Notes under the pieces: generated by a model | Told to the model about the DNA's origin: nothing | What the model saw: the letters and a program-made list of their open reading frames with translations, nothing else | The model's database searches: none | Translations under genes and position numbers: made by a program | NCBI GenBank assembly: GCA_965369305.1 | Contig: CBDUQG010000001.1 | Coordinates: 1 to 36,414, forward strand | DNA: 36,414 bases | DNA from: JAFGTE01 sp965369305 | Lineage (GTDB): Bacteria; Patescibacteriota; Gracilibacteria; UM-FILTER-43-11 | Direction of reading: 5' to 3' | Part shown: piece after piece, positions 1-6,752 of the stretch | Layout of the letters: the number at the start of each line of letters is the position of its first letter | Position numbering within the stretch: the first letter of the stretch is position 1

Positions 1-240
1 CACATGGTCACCACCAGCATGCACGCCTTCATCGCCAGCAATACCAAGATTAACCAGGCCATTTACAATATCATCCTCAAATTCCTTGGTGCTACGCTGC
101 TTGTCAGTATATTCAATACGCAGAACTAAGGTACCCCCCTTGTTCTTGGCGAAAAGGTAATTATAAAGGGCCGTTCGCACAGTTCCAATGTGCAAAAGTC
201 CAGTCGGTGATGGGGGAATACGAACACGCACAGAAGACAT
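1..240 (-). CDS. gltX: Glutamyl-tRNA synthetase, N-terminal fragment (runs off the window)
   Basis: The reverse strand reads 80 codons from an ATG at 238-240 and continues past the window edge. The residues show the class I aminoacyl-tRNA synthetase start of GltX: PPSPTGLLHIGT (HIGH-type ATP site, about residues 9-20), then RTALYNYLFAK, and LRIEYTD near residues 40-46. GltX charges tRNA-Glu (and in many bacteria tRNA-Gln) with glutamate in the cytosol. The family normally has RIEDTD, so residue 44 being Tyr in place of Asp is odd. No Shine-Dalgarno is visible upstream; the leader is T-rich, with a possible TATAGC -10 about nine bases before the ATG. GlnRS is less likely because the context matches bacterial GluRS. 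Confidence 0.93.
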   Translation of the reverse strand, partial: MSSVRVRIPPSPTGLLHIGTVRTALYNYLFAKNKGGTLVLRIEYTDKQRSTKEFEDDIVNGLVNLGIAGDEGVHAGGDHV

Positions 241-282
241 GACAAAAAGGCTATAAAACGAGACTAATATACATCATCCCTC

Positions 283-936
283 TTAAAAAGTCCCGACGGT
301 AACCTTGGTCATAGAGATGTCCTCAAGGGGTTTGTCAGCCGCATCGCGATCAGCATTGGCGATAGCATTCACAATGTCTATACCCTCAAATACCTGTCCA
401 AAAACGGTATGACGACCATCTAGGAAGTCCGTTCCAGCAGGATTCTGAACAATGAAGAACTGAGAGCCGTTGGTGTTCGGCCCGGCGTTTGCCATGGAGA
501 GCGCACCAACTAGGTGGGTAAGATTTGGGCTGAATTCGTCTTCGAACTTACCACCCCAGAGGCTTTCGCCACCACGTCCGGTACCAGTTGGGTCGCCTCC
601 TTGAATCATGAAATCAGGAATAACACGGTGGAAAATAATACCATCGTAGTAGCCCTTTTCAATAAGGCCTACAAAGTTTTCAACGGTTTTAGGCGCATAT
701 TGAGAAAATAGCTGAATCTTGATGGTTCCCATAGAGGTTTCCATCACGACAATTTGCTCGCCAGCCTTAGGGCCAGCAGTTTGTGAGAATTCTTCCATAA
801 CTTGATCTTTATTAGCGTTAAATGTTTCAGGAGATCCCTGGTAAACCTTGCCAATTTCTTCTTCAGGGCTTGTGGGTGTGCATCCGGCAAGTAGTAAAAC
901 TGCGGACGCGATAAAAATAGAGAAAACGGTTTTCAT
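283..936 (-). CDS. Cyclophilin-type peptidyl-prolyl cis-trans isomerase, lipoprotein
   Basis: The 217-residue protein starts with a lipoprotein signal (lipobox LLAGC, Cys 19), then a charged linker, then a full cyclophilin domain from about residue 60. Family motifs are visible: FHRVIPDFMIQGGDPTGTG, ANAGPNTNGSQFFI and LDGRHTVFGQV, including the catalytic-type Arg in FHRV. Cyclophilins isomerise Xaa-Pro bonds, and the lipid anchor places this one on the outer face of the membrane, so it probably helps fold exported proteins. It lies 17 bases after the last pilin gene on the same strand, so pilus proteins are plausible clients (inference). The ATG at 934-936 has no clear SD. Confidence 0.93.
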   Translation of the reverse strand: MKTVFSIFIASAVLLLAGCTPTSPEEEIGKVYQGSPETFNANKDQVMEEFSQTAGPKAGEQIVVMETSMGTIKIQLFSQYAPKTVENFVGLIEKGYYDGIIFHRVIPDFMIQGGDPTGTGRGGESLWGGKFEDEFSPNLTHLVGALSMANAGPNTNGSQFFIVQNPAGTDFLDGRHTVFGQVFEGIDIVNAIANADRDAADKPLEDISMTKVTVGTF

Positions 937-953
937 GATATCAAAGTTTTAGA

Positions 954-1475
954 TTATGGGCAGTAAGGAAGGCAGGTAGTACTACCGTCCGTTACGTTAC
1001 AGACTGAAGCAGCACAACTAGCATCAAAGCCAGCGGTAATTAGCGCCGTGTCGCTGTTTCCAATAACATAAGATGTATAAGTTCCATCTTCCTCTTCAAT
1101 AACGGTTGCAAGCTCATAGAACTTGTTCGTTCCATTGACTGCATAAACATAGTCATTGTCTCCACCACCTGACTGCGGAATCGGATCAACAGGGAGCTCA
1201 GGCATATACTTTGGTTCGACTTCTACATCAGCTGGATTTCCATTGTCAGCGAGCTGATCAGGGTATTTGCTGAAATTCTCGACAAAGTAAATTTCTAGTG
1301 CATTCTGGATGGCACTAAGGTCTTGCTGCCTTCTGGAGTTACGAGCTTTAGCTGTCTGACCACCGAGTGCAACGTAAGCTGTTACGGAAAGAACAGCGAT
1401 AATAGCGATTACCACAAGAAGCTCCACCAAGGTGAAACCGCCCTTTCGATTAAGTCTTTTCTTTAGATTATCCAT
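954..1475 (-). CDS. Type IV prepilin / type II secretion major pseudopilin-like protein
   Basis: The 173-residue protein has a basic leader (MDNLKKRLNRKGG), a prepilin peptidase site before FTLVELL with Glu at mature position 5, and a hydrophobic stem to about residue 40. The sequence after the stem (ARNSRRQQDLSAIQNALEIY) is typical of PilA/PulG-type subunits. The C-terminal half carries four cysteines (CAAS..CNV..TTC..YC), suggesting disulfides that stabilise the globular head. It is the likely main pilus subunit because it has the most canonical stem of the cluster. It follows the three other pilin-like genes on the same strand with a 67-base gap, so it may also have its own promoter. No prepilin peptidase gene is in the window. 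Confidence 0.9.
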   Translation of the reverse strand: MDNLKKRLNRKGGFTLVELLVVIAIIAVLSVTAYVALGGQTAKARNSRRQQDLSAIQNALEIYFVENFSKYPDQLADNGNPADVEVEPKYMPELPVDPIPQSGGGDNDYVYAVNGTNKFYELATVIEEEDGTYTSYVIGNSDTALITAGFDASCAASVCNVTDGSTTCLPYCP

Positions 1476-1542
1476 CTCGTTTATTTTAGTTTTAATTGCT
1501 TGTCATATTCTAGCTCAGCCAAGCGCTGAAAGGCAAACTTTT

Positions 1543-2184
1543 TTAGGGTTGCGGTGTGAAGGTTCTGGTGATTGAGAATTTCTTTCTAAAGCCTATAGGT
1601 AGCTCTACATTCAGGTGCCACACATTATCTTCCAGGTTTGTGTCTGGCGTCGTGCTAGTAATGCGATAATGAAGAGGTCCGCTCTGAGCCTTTATTTTAA
1701 AGGGATCGTTGACCATGATTGTCACTTCATCGTCATAGCCCGGCAAAGACGAAGCACAGGCTGGTCCGGCAGGATGCTCATAGGTAGTATCCCCACCATC
1801 TTCCACCGTTATGTCCGTCAGCTTATTATCAGAGCAAAGATTCCACTCAATGGTAACCTCATCGCTGAACTTGTATTCAGCAGACTCTTCTCCGGCATCC
1901 AAAGAACCCGTAATACTCAGAACATCATTCGTCAGAGTTCCCTCAATGCCATAAAAACCAATATCTCCCTCCTTTAGCTCTGTGTTGGCCAGATCGAGCT
2001 GTTCAATGTAGTCGGCATAGCTATTGATGAAAGCTTCCGCCTTAACGTGCTCAATGGTTTCACGCTGGGCAGCGACATTGGCATTCAGGCGCTGTGAGAA
2101 AAAGAAGAAAACAGTCGTAAGGGAAATCCCCAGAAGCAATGTCCAGATCATGATAGACCCCTTGTTTTTAAGGCTTTTCATCAT
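1543..2184 (-). CDS. PilX-like minor pilin candidate / pilus assembly protein
   Basis: This 213-residue protein has a short basic N-terminus (MMKSLKNKG) followed by one membrane segment (SIMIWTLLLGISLTTVFFFF, about residues 10-30) and an acidic extracellular part. It resembles the N-terminus of PilX-type minor pilins but lacks the usual Phe-Thr and the Glu at mature position 5, so processing by prepilin peptidase is uncertain. The start codon overlaps the stop of the upstream propeller-pilin gene by four bases (ATGA), indicating translational coupling. Function is inferred from position inside the pilin run; I do not recognise the C-terminal domain, where two cysteines may form a disulfide. 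Confidence 0.75.
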   Translation of the reverse strand: MMKSLKNKGSIMIWTLLLGISLTTVFFFFSQRLNANVAAQRETIEHVKAEAFINSYADYIEQLDLANTELKEGDIGFYGIEGTLTNDVLSITGSLDAGEESAEYKFSDEVTIEWNLCSDNKLTDITVEDGGDTTYEHPAGPACASSLPGYDDEVTIMVNDPFKIKAQSGPLHYRITSTTPDTNLEDNVWHLNVELPIGFRKKFSITRTFTPQP

Positions 2185-4028
2185 GGGGCGACATCAGCAT
2201 TAAGGGTATAAGTTTCCCACTGCTCATTACCTTCTGGATCTTCCGCCAGTTTGGCATCAAAGGTAAGTTCCAAAATAGCACCACCGTTTTTGGTAGAGAA
2301 GGCAAAGTTGGTCACTTCAAATTCACTGGTGTAGTCCCAGCCGGAGTCACTGTAATCAGTATCATATTCGGCATCAATCTGAGGCGGGCCAGAAAAGCGC
2401 GGCGCTCCAGAATACCAGCTAACATCCGTCGGATAAGGGTAATTGGCCACTAGCGAAATCGTATCTTCAGCCGTACCCAAAGTTCCATCTCCAATCCGAA
2501 CAGAAACGACCTCAGCCGGATCGTTGATGGTCAGATCAGCCTCATTAAAAGCCTGAACTGAAATACTATTAAAGGCGTCAGGGAAGATAATGTCGCTCAG
2601 GTCTAAATAAAAGCTTTGCTGACCTGAAAAAGAATCAATGACAGGAATTTCAGTGCCAGGTGCTGGGTCAATTTGCTCATTTAGTGGCTGCTGCATAACA
2701 ACTTTGCGGGTGCCACCAAACCCATCTACCTCATCCGTCACAAAATCCACCGTATAAGCTATGCTTTCAATGTCTATCGTTTCGAGGGCTTCGTAGATAT
2801 CATTGGTTTCATCAACGTAGAAGGCTCTAAAATAATAATTACAGACTTCAGGGTCGCCAAAGCAGCTTTCACTAATGACATTGCTAGTTTGCTCTGCACT
2901 CAACCAGGCAGTGACCGTTTCATCAACGACTTCATACCTGGTTTTGTGCAAGGTGTTCGGGCTAACTCCCTGTGAAACTGAATTGATGACACTGCCTTTT
3001 GGCAGCTCAAAATCAATTCTTTTTACCTGTGTTGCTCCCATTCCCAAATCCACCTGAAGCTCAAAATCCGTCAGATCCGGATTAGGATCGGTTACCTTTA
3101 GCAGTCGGCCATTCCCGGTATCCGAAATATAAAGCTCGCTACCATTTCCAGCATCGCCGATCACTAGACCAGTCGGAAAGCTGAGTTTGCAGCTTGCTGC
3201 ACTATGGTCACGTCCATCCGAGTTGTCACAAAGTTCATCATCACCGGCTCCAACAACTATTTCATGCTCCTCGGTAGCTAAATTAACTCGCTTCACCTGG
3301 TGATTATTGGTGTCTGAAACAAAAAGAAATTCATCTGCTGGCGCATAGTATTCAAGACCCGTCGGGAAGTTCAGACCTGCTTCAATTTCGGTTACCACCT
3401 TGGTATTCGTAGGGTCTTGAATCAAAACGATGCGATTATCACCAGCACTACTCACATAAAGAATGTCATTTGGTGGAGCACCATCGTTGTCTGCTATATC
3501 AATGGGTATGTCTAAGCCGACAATCCCAAGGTCATTACAGGAGGTTAAATTGCTGTTACAGCTATATATTTTGTTTTCCAGGGGTGAAGTCACATAGTAT
3601 TCCCCATTCAACTCCGTCAGGCCTCCCGGGTTTTCAATGACCGTCGAAGCGATGCTGCTGACATTGCCCTCTTGCCCGTTAAAAACAAACATGTCCTTAA
3701 AAACCACGTAATCATCTCCATCTACGGTCTCTTTTCCGATGTAGGTAAAAGGTAGGTCGCCTGAATTCATATCGTTATAAAGAACGGCACATTCATTGCC
3801 ACAGCTGTTGTTTGTGTCTTGGGCGATGGCATTGGCAAACTTACCACCCAAAATGGTGCTCACCACGAACTGACTCTGGGTATTGGACACCTTTTCGCGT
3901 GCAGTGAACATGTTTCGGAAGGTGCTGGAGAAGAAGGCAGAGATGCCGACCATCATAATAGAGGCAATACCGACCGAAAGGAGTAGTTCTACCAGGGTAA
4001 AGCCTCTGTTTTTAGCTTGTTTATTCAT
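2181..4028 (-). CDS. Large minor pilin: prepilin stem fused to NHL-like beta-propeller
   Basis: The 615-residue protein starts with a classic prepilin leader and stem (MNKQAKNRG, then FTLVELLLSVG with Glu5). From roughly residue 120 to 330 it shows repeated blade-like units: ILYVSSAGDNRIVLI, LFVSDTNNHQVKRVNL and LYISDTGNGRLLKV, each the D-x-x-N-x-R/V signature of NHL repeats, with intervening FPTGL turns. The C-terminal ~280 residues look beta-rich and unassigned. Mature type IV pilins are usually 100-200 residues, so this is far larger. A pilin-anchored propeller would sit at or near the pilus tip as an adhesin or binding head (inference, by analogy with the separate PilY1 propeller). It overlaps the upstream gene by one base and the downstream gene by four. 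Confidence 0.88.
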   Translation of the reverse strand: MNKQAKNRGFTLVELLLSVGIASIMMVGISAFFSSTFRNMFTAREKVSNTQSQFVVSTILGGKFANAIAQDTNNSCGNECAVLYNDMNSGDLPFTYIGKETVDGDDYVVFKDMFVFNGQEGNVSSIASTVIENPGGLTELNGEYYVTSPLENKIYSCNSNLTSCNDLGIVGLDIPIDIADNDGAPPNDILYVSSAGDNRIVLIQDPTNTKVVTEIEAGLNFPTGLEYYAPADEFLFVSDTNNHQVKRVNLATEEHEIVVGAGDDELCDNSDGRDHSAASCKLSFPTGLVIGDAGNGSELYISDTGNGRLLKVTDPNPDLTDFELQVDLGMGATQVKRIDFELPKGSVINSVSQGVSPNTLHKTRYEVVDETVTAWLSAEQTSNVISESCFGDPEVCNYYFRAFYVDETNDIYEALETIDIESIAYTVDFVTDEVDGFGGTRKVVMQQPLNEQIDPAPGTEIPVIDSFSGQQSFYLDLSDIIFPDAFNSISVQAFNEADLTINDPAEVVSVRIGDGTLGTAEDTISLVANYPYPTDVSWYSGAPRFSGPPQIDAEYDTDYSDSGWDYTSEFEVTNFAFSTKNGGAILELTFDAKLAEDPEGNEQWETYTLNADVAP

Positions 4029-4453
4029 TAGTCAAAAATTACTCGTTCAACCGAAACGCGATGCTCTCCGGCACTATCTTCCCACTCCACCCTAGATGTA
4101 ACATAAAGGGCATCCACAAGCCCGGGGGCAACATGCGAAATAGTCCGTTCGAAAAGGCCATTCTCGAGGCTTTCAGCTCCATTATTTTCAATGCTGTAGC
4201 TGCCACCATTTTCGTCCAAGTAGCAAGGCACCGTACAGTTTCTAAGGGTGTTGTAGCCAATAGCCTCGGCCACTTCCATGGCCTGATTGGCGTAAGCGTA
4301 GGCCTTAAGCTCCAGCTGCTTGGTATTACTCAGGGTTAAATTACTGGTCTGAAGGCGAATCACCCCAAAGACAATGACCGACAGGAAAGTCATGGCGAAA
4401 AGCAGCTCAATAAGCGAGAAACCGGTCATTTTTTTGTTTGTTTTTGGCATCAT
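4028..4453 (-). CDS. Minor prepilin (PilV-type)
   Basis: The 141-residue protein has the leader MMPKTNKKMTG, a cleavage site before FSLIELLFAMTFLSV (Glu5 present) and a hydrophobic stem, then a helix (LELKAYAYANQAMEVAEAIGYN) and a short beta head, as in PilV/PulI-type minor pilins. It is the first gene of the minus-strand pilin run, which points away from pilB. Its stop (TAA) shares one base with the ATG of the propeller-pilin gene. Tandem ATGs at 4451-4453 and 4448-4450 make the exact start ambiguous. A TGATAC hexamer seven bases upstream of the first ATG could be a -10 for a near-leaderless mRNA. Confidence 0.88.
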   Translation of the reverse strand: MMPKTNKKMTGFSLIELLFAMTFLSVIVFGVIRLQTSNLTLSNTKQLELKAYAYANQAMEVAEAIGYNTLRNCTVPCYLDENGGSYSIENNGAESLENGLFERTISHVAPGLVDALYVTSRVEWEDSAGEHRVSVERVIFD

Positions 4454-4486
4454 CGCCAGTGTATCAGTTTTTTCACTGTCTGGCCA

Positions 4487-4515
4487 TTGATTTTTTGGCT
4501 TATTTTTGCTATAAT
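4487..4515 (+). promoter_or_regulatory. Promoter of pilB
   Basis: TTGATT (4487-4492), a 17-base spacer and TATAAT (4510-4515) match the primary sigma factor consensus. Transcription should begin near 4522, giving a leader of about 18 bases before the pilB ATG. The leader (AAATACACCTAAAAC) has no Shine-Dalgarno. Confidence 0.8.
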
Positions 4516-4539
4516 ATATAGATTAAATACACCTAAAAC

Positions 4540-5877
4540 ATGTCACTACTCGAAACCCTACAAAAAGAAAGCGAGCAGTCGCTCGCCGATCAGCCTGTTA
4601 AAGAAGAAGCTAAGTCACCCGTCAAAGACGAGCAAAAAGACCCAAAAAAAGACGAAAAAAAACAACCCAAGGACGAGGTTAAGGCTGACGCTAAGTTGCC
4701 GGAAGGATTCAATGAAGACAGTATTCCGAGCATCCTCAGTGATATTTTTGCTGCCGCTATTGAGCAGCACGCCAGTGACATTCACTTTAAACCCACCGAA
4801 ACGGATTTTCAGGTGTATTTCCGTATCGATGGCACCATGATCACTCATAAGTCGTTCGAAGCGGTTTATCATAACCCGCTGGTTGCTCGCATCAAGATTC
4901 TATCCAGCCTCCGAATTGACGAGCACCGCTTGCCGCAAGACGGTAAAAGCGGATTTCAGTCAGCAGATGGCAAAGAAGTTGACCTACGTGTGTCTATTTT
5001 GCCTACTCAGTTTGGTGAGAAAGTCGTCATTCGTCTGCTCGAAAAGAATCCCAAGATGGTGGAGCTCAGAGACCTTGGAATGCTTCCAAATATTCTGATG
5101 AAGGTCGAGCGTCACCTTACCGCCACTTACGGCATGGTGCTGACAGTGGGGCCAACAGGTTCCGGTAAATCAACCTCGCTTTTCTCGATGATTTCTACCT
5201 TTGACCCGGATGCCTACAACATATCGACCTTGGAAGATCCGATCGAATACAAGATTCCGGGAGTGACTCAGACTCAGATCAACACGGAAATCGATTTCGA
5301 TTTCTCGGATGGGCTTCGCACTCTGGTGCGTCAGGACCCCGACATCATCATGGTGGGGGAAATCCGTGACCAAAAGACAGCTGCGCTCGCCATTGAGTCT
5401 GCGCTGACAGGTCACTTGGTGTTTTCCACCCTTCATACCAACACCGCGGTAGGAACCATCCAGCGTCTGCTGAATATGGGTATCGATCGCTTTTTGATTA
5501 CAGCAGCCGTAAAGCTCATTATCTCTCAGCGTCTGGTTCGCAAGATCTGTTCTGCTTGCCGCGAATCTTACAAGGTTCCTGAGAAGTACTTCGACCTCTT
5601 TCTTGGTGAGTCTGATGTGCATCCCAAGGATGCCTTCCTCTACAGGGCTAAGGGATGTGACCAATGTAACAATACCGGTTACAAGGGGCGTATCGGACTC
5701 TTTGAAGTCTTAGAAATGTCCCCTGACATCGAAGAGCTGATCATCAACAATGCACCGCATAACGAAATCGAAGATCAGGCGGTCAAAGAGGGGATGATTT
5801 TGCTACGCAAAGACGCTCTTTATAAAGCAATGACTGGTGATATCACCATCGAAGAAGCAATTCGCGCAATGGCCTAA
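4540..5877 (+). CDS. pilB: PilB/GspE-type pilus assembly ATPase (short form)
   Basis: This 445-residue hexameric ATPase powers pilin polymerisation at the cytoplasmic membrane. Visible parts: a lysine/glutamate-rich linker (residues ~15-55), the N2 domain (HASDIHFKP, then YFRIDG), Walker A GPTGSGKST near 205, the Asp box EDPIEY, Walker B DIIMVGEIRD near 268, a His box (TGHLVFSTLHTN), and the Zn-binding tetracysteine CSAC (337/340) and CDQC (373/376). The usual amino-terminal T2SSE_N/MshEN domain of full PilB (around 560 residues) is missing and replaced by the charged linker. The tetracysteine supports a PilB/GspE-type rather than PilT-type enzyme. It is divergent from the minor pilins and is followed by a pilin and pilC. 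Confidence 0.95.
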   Translation: MSLLETLQKESEQSLADQPVKEEAKSPVKDEQKDPKKDEKKQPKDEVKADAKLPEGFNEDSIPSILSDIFAAAIEQHASDIHFKPTETDFQVYFRIDGTMITHKSFEAVYHNPLVARIKILSSLRIDEHRLPQDGKSGFQSADGKEVDLRVSILPTQFGEKVVIRLLEKNPKMVELRDLGMLPNILMKVERHLTATYGMVLTVGPTGSGKSTSLFSMISTFDPDAYNISTLEDPIEYKIPGVTQTQINTEIDFDFSDGLRTLVRQDPDIIMVGEIRDQKTAALAIESALTGHLVFSTLHTNTAVGTIQRLLNMGIDRFLITAAVKLIISQRLVRKICSACRESYKVPEKYFDLFLGESDVHPKDAFLYRAKGCDQCNNTGYKGRIGLFEVLEMSPDIEELIINNAPHNEIEDQAVKEGMILLRKDALYKAMTGDITIEEAIRAMA

Positions 5878-5975
5878 AGCTCTGAAACCTTTAAAAAAGG
5901 CTCCAGTACCTCCAAAATATCTGTCTTCGCTCTAAATTTTCCTCGCCCAGCTCCGCAACTTCCTTCATCGCACAT
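5874..5975 (-). CDS. Possible small ORF (33 aa), hypothetical
   Basis: In the gap between pilB and the next pilin, the minus strand opens an ATG at 5973-5975 preceded by GAGG with four intervening bases, and runs 33 codons to a TAG that overlaps the pilB stop. The peptide begins MCDEGSCGAGRGKF and ends with an amphipathic EVLEPFLKVSEL stretch. The Cys/Gly-rich start followed by an ordered helix looks protein-like, but I recognise no family. It could equally be a remnant of a larger gene or an intergenic repeat. It is antisense to nothing essential except the last bases of pilB. Confidence 0.3.
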   Translation of the reverse strand: MCDEGSCGAGRGKFRAKTDILEVLEPFLKVSEL

Positions 5976-6055
5976 GTCGCCTCAGGGTTTGCCTCGCGGG
6001 CTCACGAAAATTTCTCACTCAACTATTAATAATTGAAAAACAAAAAACAAGATTC

Positions 6056-6739
6056 ATGCAAGGTTTTTCACTCCTAGAAATCATGGTAACCGTCGCCATC
6101 ATCAGCATCATGGCTGGGTCGGTGGTCGTCGGTTTTAACTCCTTCGGACAAACGGTCCGCGTTCGGGAAACGGCCGGTGTGATATCGGACACAGTCAGAA
6201 ACCTTGAACTCGAGATGATTAGGCGCGAATACGATAAGCAGACTCTCCGCTTCGAAGAAGACTTCATGCTCCTGGAATCCGAAGTTGAGAATCAGAATCT
6301 AACCCTTAGCTGGAAAGGAGTGGGGGGCAGTTGTCCTGCCGGTCAGGGGTGGATGGAAATAGACAATACCGGTTCACCGGACACCATCTTCCTGGCTAAG
6401 CGCGATCAGTACGACAACAACCTCGAAATCATTCCGATCGGAGCAGGGGTACTCAGCATTTACTGTGAAAACTTCTCTGATTCAGAGGAAAATGAATTGA
6501 GGTTTCAGGCCTTCAAGGGCTCAGATAAATCCCAGGTGATTCGCTTCAAACACTTTAACATCCGTCGAAGCGATCTGTCTGATCCGGCGGAGATTACAGC
6601 CGGAACGAACTATTCTCTGGAGATATCCGCGCCTTATGGCACCAAACAATTCTTTAATAACGGCGCGCCCGAAATGGGCACCGTGGAGTTGACACTTTCA
6701 ACTGAAGACAGCTCCGAAACCATCACCCTTCAACAATAA
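6056..6739 (+). CDS. GspH-like type II/IV pseudopilin
   Basis: The 227-residue protein has a prepilin cleavage site before FSLLEIMVTVAIISIMAGS (Glu5 present), then a helix (VRETAGVISDTVRNLELEM) and a beta-rich head, the layout of GspH/FimT-type minor pseudopilins. The only ATG leaves a three-residue leader (MQG) without basic residues. The eight in-frame codons just upstream would encode I-E-K-Q-K-T-R-F, a typical basic leader, but there is no ATG/GTG/TTG in frame; an ATT at 6032 is the only nearby candidate. The gene follows pilB by 178 bases and precedes pilC by 13 bases. Confidence 0.85.
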   Translation: MQGFSLLEIMVTVAIISIMAGSVVVGFNSFGQTVRVRETAGVISDTVRNLELEMIRREYDKQTLRFEEDFMLLESEVENQNLTLSWKGVGGSCPAGQGWMEIDNTGSPDTIFLAKRDQYDNNLEIIPIGAGVLSIYCENFSDSEENELRFQAFKGSDKSQVIRFKHFNIRRSDLSDPAEITAGTNYSLEISAPYGTKQFFNNGAPEMGTVELTLSTEDSSETITLQQ

Positions 6740-6752
6740 AAATTAAAACTTA

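Noticed and set aside
5878..6055. Terminator CCTTTAAAAAAGG after pilB
   Set aside because: The stem is five AT-rich pairs with no T-tract after it; too weak to call.
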